Assembly (NCBI GenBank): GCA_904419745.1
Contig: CAJFSS010000006.1
Location: 1 to 64,000 of the forward strand
Length of the DNA stretch: 64,000 nucleotides
Direction: 5' to 3'
From: Candidatus Pseudoruminococcus merdavium
GTDB taxonomy: Bacteria > Bacillota > Clostridia > Oscillospirales > Ruminococcaceae
How positions within the stretch are numbered: the stretch's first letter is position 1; each line of letters begins with the position of its first letter. This document shows positions 62,237-64,000 of this stretch, one piece after another. A program made the translations under genes and the position numbers. Under the pieces are notes generated by a model that was not told the origin of the DNA, searched no databases, and saw nothing but the letters and a program-made list of their open reading frames with translations.

Positions 62237-62250
62237 GGTAAAGCACCTCC

Positions 62251-62428
62251 GTTACCCTTCTCATTTTTTGAAAAACAGAAGGCGTGAGTAAATTTTACTC
62301 ACGCCTGCAACACAAACTTTGACGGACGAATGGCAAAAAGCCCTTCGCACCGGACAGATGTATTGACCATGCATCCATTGTTCGCATGCAGGTGAGTATC
62401 GGCAGAGCCGACCTACTTTGTTTTTCCT
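62251..62428 (-). promoter_or_regulatory. Leader of the infC-rpmI-rplT operon with terminator hairpin
   Basis: About 180 nt between promoter and infC. The last hairpin (62281-62305, 10-bp stem GGCGTGAGTA, loop of 5) is followed on the minus strand by TTCTGTTTTT, making it a terminator. The segment upstream can form other stems (for example GGTCGGCTCTGCCGA). Position fits the Firmicutes L20 leader, where L20 binding triggers termination; identity with that RNA class is inferred. Confidence 0.65.
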
Positions 62429-62433
62429 GAATT

Positions 62434-62462
62434 AGGATATCACAGATTCCAGGGTCTGTCAA
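62434..62462 (-). promoter_or_regulatory. Sigma-A promoter of the infC operon
   Basis: Minus-strand TTGACA (62457-62462) and TATCCT (62434-62439) are spaced 17 nt, pointing into the leader and infC. Confidence 0.72.
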
Positions 62463-62556
62463 CACCCAATTTTCAAACGGAGAAATTCTCCGTTTCTTCC
62501 ATATATACGGAAACCGAAAAAGACGCAGCCCCTGATTTTTGAGCCATATATACGCC

Positions 62557-64000
62557 CTATGACAAGGACAGTTCTTCACCCCTGGGAATGGAATAAAGGA
62601 CGCACTCTTTGACCGGTTTGCCCGTCATTTTTTCCATGGCTTTGCGGTAAATGAGCAATTGGCGCCCATACCGCTCGGACAATTCCTGCATACAGCGAAC
62701 CCTGTCCGTTTTGTAATCGACAATGACAAGTTCCCCGTCTTCCTCAAACACAAAGTCGCAGACGCCCTGGACGACGACCTCCCGTCCCGTGTCTTCCGTA
62801 TTTCCCGTACACAGTCCATAATCAAGCGAGACCAGGAAACGGCGCTCCCTCCAGCTTTTTCCGCTTGCTCTCATACGGTGGTACAGCTCCGTTTTAAAAA
62901 AGCGGGAGAGCATGTTCGGCTGCAGGATTTCCGCTTCCTGCGGGGTGAAAAAGCGCTGGGCAACCAGTCGGTTCATCTCCGCCTGGATATCCTGTTCCGC
63001 GGCGTCAAAATCCATAAACTGTAAAAACTGGTGCATCACCGTCCCCCGCTGGGCCGGCGTCAGCGCCTGGCCGGTTTCAAACCGGGGACGGGCGGTAAAG
63101 GCATACTGCTCCCTTGTCCGCTGCTCCGCCACTTCGGAAACCGCAACCTTGCTGGGCGTTTTCGTCTCCCTCTCATAGGGATAGCGGTACTGCGCCCGCG
63201 CGCGGATTTCCTCCACCAGGGACGAATCCGTGGGAGATGACGGGATTGGTTGTTCTACGGCGGCCTCCTCTCCCTGCGCCCCATCCGGATAGGAGAGGAC
63301 AACCCTGAGAGAACCCTCCGCGCGGGCAAGGGGAACCGGAACCCCGGCGAGTTTGCGCAGTTCCCCTCCGCCCGGATGGCGCAGGGCCGCGCTCAAAACC
63401 CAGTCCCCATAACCGGAGGCGCTGCGCACCGCCATAGCGGGGAGTTTCTCCGTATCCGGCAATCCGGAAGCCAGTTTTTCCAGCTTTTTGCGCATATCCG
63501 GCGAAGTAACCACCAGATGCAACGCCTCCTTTGCCCGGGTCATCGCCACATAGAGCACTCTCATTTCCTCAGAAAGCATGCTGTTTTCCAACTCCAGCTT
63601 CATGATTTCCTGCTGCAGGGTGGAGAACACATGATCCTGTTCATCGCGGCGTTTGGTCGCAAACCCAAGCTGGCTATGGACCAGTGTCTGCCCATTCAGA
63701 TCCGTCTTATTAAACCGCTTGCCCAGATCCGCCAAAATACAGATTGGAAACTCCAACCCTTTGGATTTGTGGACGCTCATAATCCGCACCGCGTTGTCCA
63801 TTTCGTTCAGGTTTGCCGGGGCGAGATCCGTCCCCTGTTCTTCCAGCCTGGCAAGGAAACGGATAAAATCCGACAACCCGCGGTAACCGGATTCCTCAAA
63901 CCGGGCGGTATAGTCCAACAGCAGGCGGAGGTTGGCGCGGCGTACCTGACCGTTTGGCTGCGCGGCCATCAGGGTGTCAAACAGGGTCTGGGCATAGATC
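62557..64000 (-). CDS. addA: ATP-dependent helicase/nuclease subunit A (AddA), partial
   Basis: The last ~480 residues of AddA; the 5' part runs off the right edge and the frame is open to the last base. Seen are helicase motifs of the UvrD type (VRIMSVHKSKGLEFPICIL, EEMRVLYVAMTRAKEAL) and the C-terminal RecB-like nuclease with the catalytic ELVIVDYKTDRV and QLLIYRKAMEKM. AddA works with AddB in double-strand break end resection. addB is not seen and may lie upstream. The high G+C of this part agrees with the housekeeping block. Confidence 0.95.
   Translation of the reverse strand, partial: IYAQTLFDTLMAAQPNGQVRRANLRLLLDYTARFEESGYRGLSDFIRFLARLEEQGTDLAPANLNEMDNAVRIMSVHKSKGLEFPICILADLGKRFNKTDLNGQTLVHSQLGFATKRRDEQDHVFSTLQQEIMKLELENSMLSEEMRVLYVAMTRAKEALHLVVTSPDMRKKLEKLASGLPDTEKLPAMAVRSASGYGDWVLSAALRHPGGGELRKLAGVPVPLARAEGSLRVVLSYPDGAQGEEAAVEQPIPSSPTDSSLVEEIRARAQYRYPYERETKTPSKVAVSEVAEQRTREQYAFTARPRFETGQALTPAQRGTVMHQFLQFMDFDAAEQDIQAEMNRLVAQRFFTPQEAEILQPNMLSRFFKTELYHRMRASGKSWRERRFLVSLDYGLCTGNTEDTGREVVVQGVCDFVFEEDGELVIVDYKTDRVRCMQELSERYGRQLLIYRKAMEKMTGKPVKECVLYSIPRGEELSLS

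Overview
This window is chromosomal DNA from a low-to-mid G+C, spore-forming anaerobe of the class Clostridia, most likely an Oscillospiraceae/Ruminococcaceae-type gut bacterium. The signs are the tgt-yajC-membrane protein-SCIFF peptide-SCIFF maturase order, a SpoIIM-like protein, the rnc-radical SAM-smc-ftsY order, AddA-type recombination, a DnaD/DnaI-type helicase loader pair, split transketolase, and strong sigma-A promoters and GGAGG ribosome sites. I found no rRNA, tRNA, CRISPR array or intact mobile element. Nearly all genes lie on the minus strand. The right part (about 39-64 kb) is a dense, higher-GC housekeeping block; the left part has more accessory and stress genes and longer spacers.

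Layout. 0-3 kb: membrane protein, tyrosine recombinase, SpoIIM-like protein. 3.3-7 kb: the SCIFF (six cysteines in forty-five residues) ranthipeptide and its radical SAM maturase, then YajC and Tgt. 7-11 kb: AhpC with an AhpF-like reductase of rearranged domain order, then enolase. 11-16 kb: a BceAB-type antibiotic-sensing ABC transporter with its own two-component system. 16-20 kb: a LysR regulator divergent from flavodoxin, cupin and carboxymuconolactone decarboxylase genes, then a DUF5131-DUF4186 fusion. 20-22 kb: a two-gene SufC-SufB Fe-S system. 22-31 kb: phosphoglycerate mutase, two MATE transporters, split transketolase, an XRE regulator, YitT and cysteine desulfidase. 31-38 kb: an SdpR/SdpI-like pair, PHP and TSCPD proteins, dnaD-dnaI behind a structured leader, and a flavin reductase relative without its redox cysteines. 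38-64 kb: efp, an M24-fold protein, nfo-like, rpsU, leuS, rsfS, yqeK, nadD, yhbY, rdgB, ftsY, smc, a radical SAM gene, rnc, plsX, trmFO, topA, dprA, an rRNA methyltransferase, infC-rpmI-rplT and the 3' part of addA.

Most notable observations. (1) The same 16-bp palindrome, GTTAG-N6-CTAAC, lies just downstream of the -10 box of three separate promoters (ahpC-ahpF-like, eno, gpmA), which suggests one repressor linking peroxide defence and lower glycolysis. (2) infC starts at an AUU codon 18 codons upstream of the first ATG/GTG/TTG. (3) A minimal SufCB system stands without SufS, SufU or SufD. (4) Two enzyme-like proteins have lost their catalytic centres: a lipoamide dehydrogenase relative without the CxxxxC pair and an M24 peptidase fold with four of five metal ligands replaced. 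(5) A roughly 140-nt structured RNA with its own extended -10 promoter precedes dnaD-dnaI. Promoter, operator and start-codon calls come from reading the sequence by eye; family names are from recognition of motifs, not from a database search.
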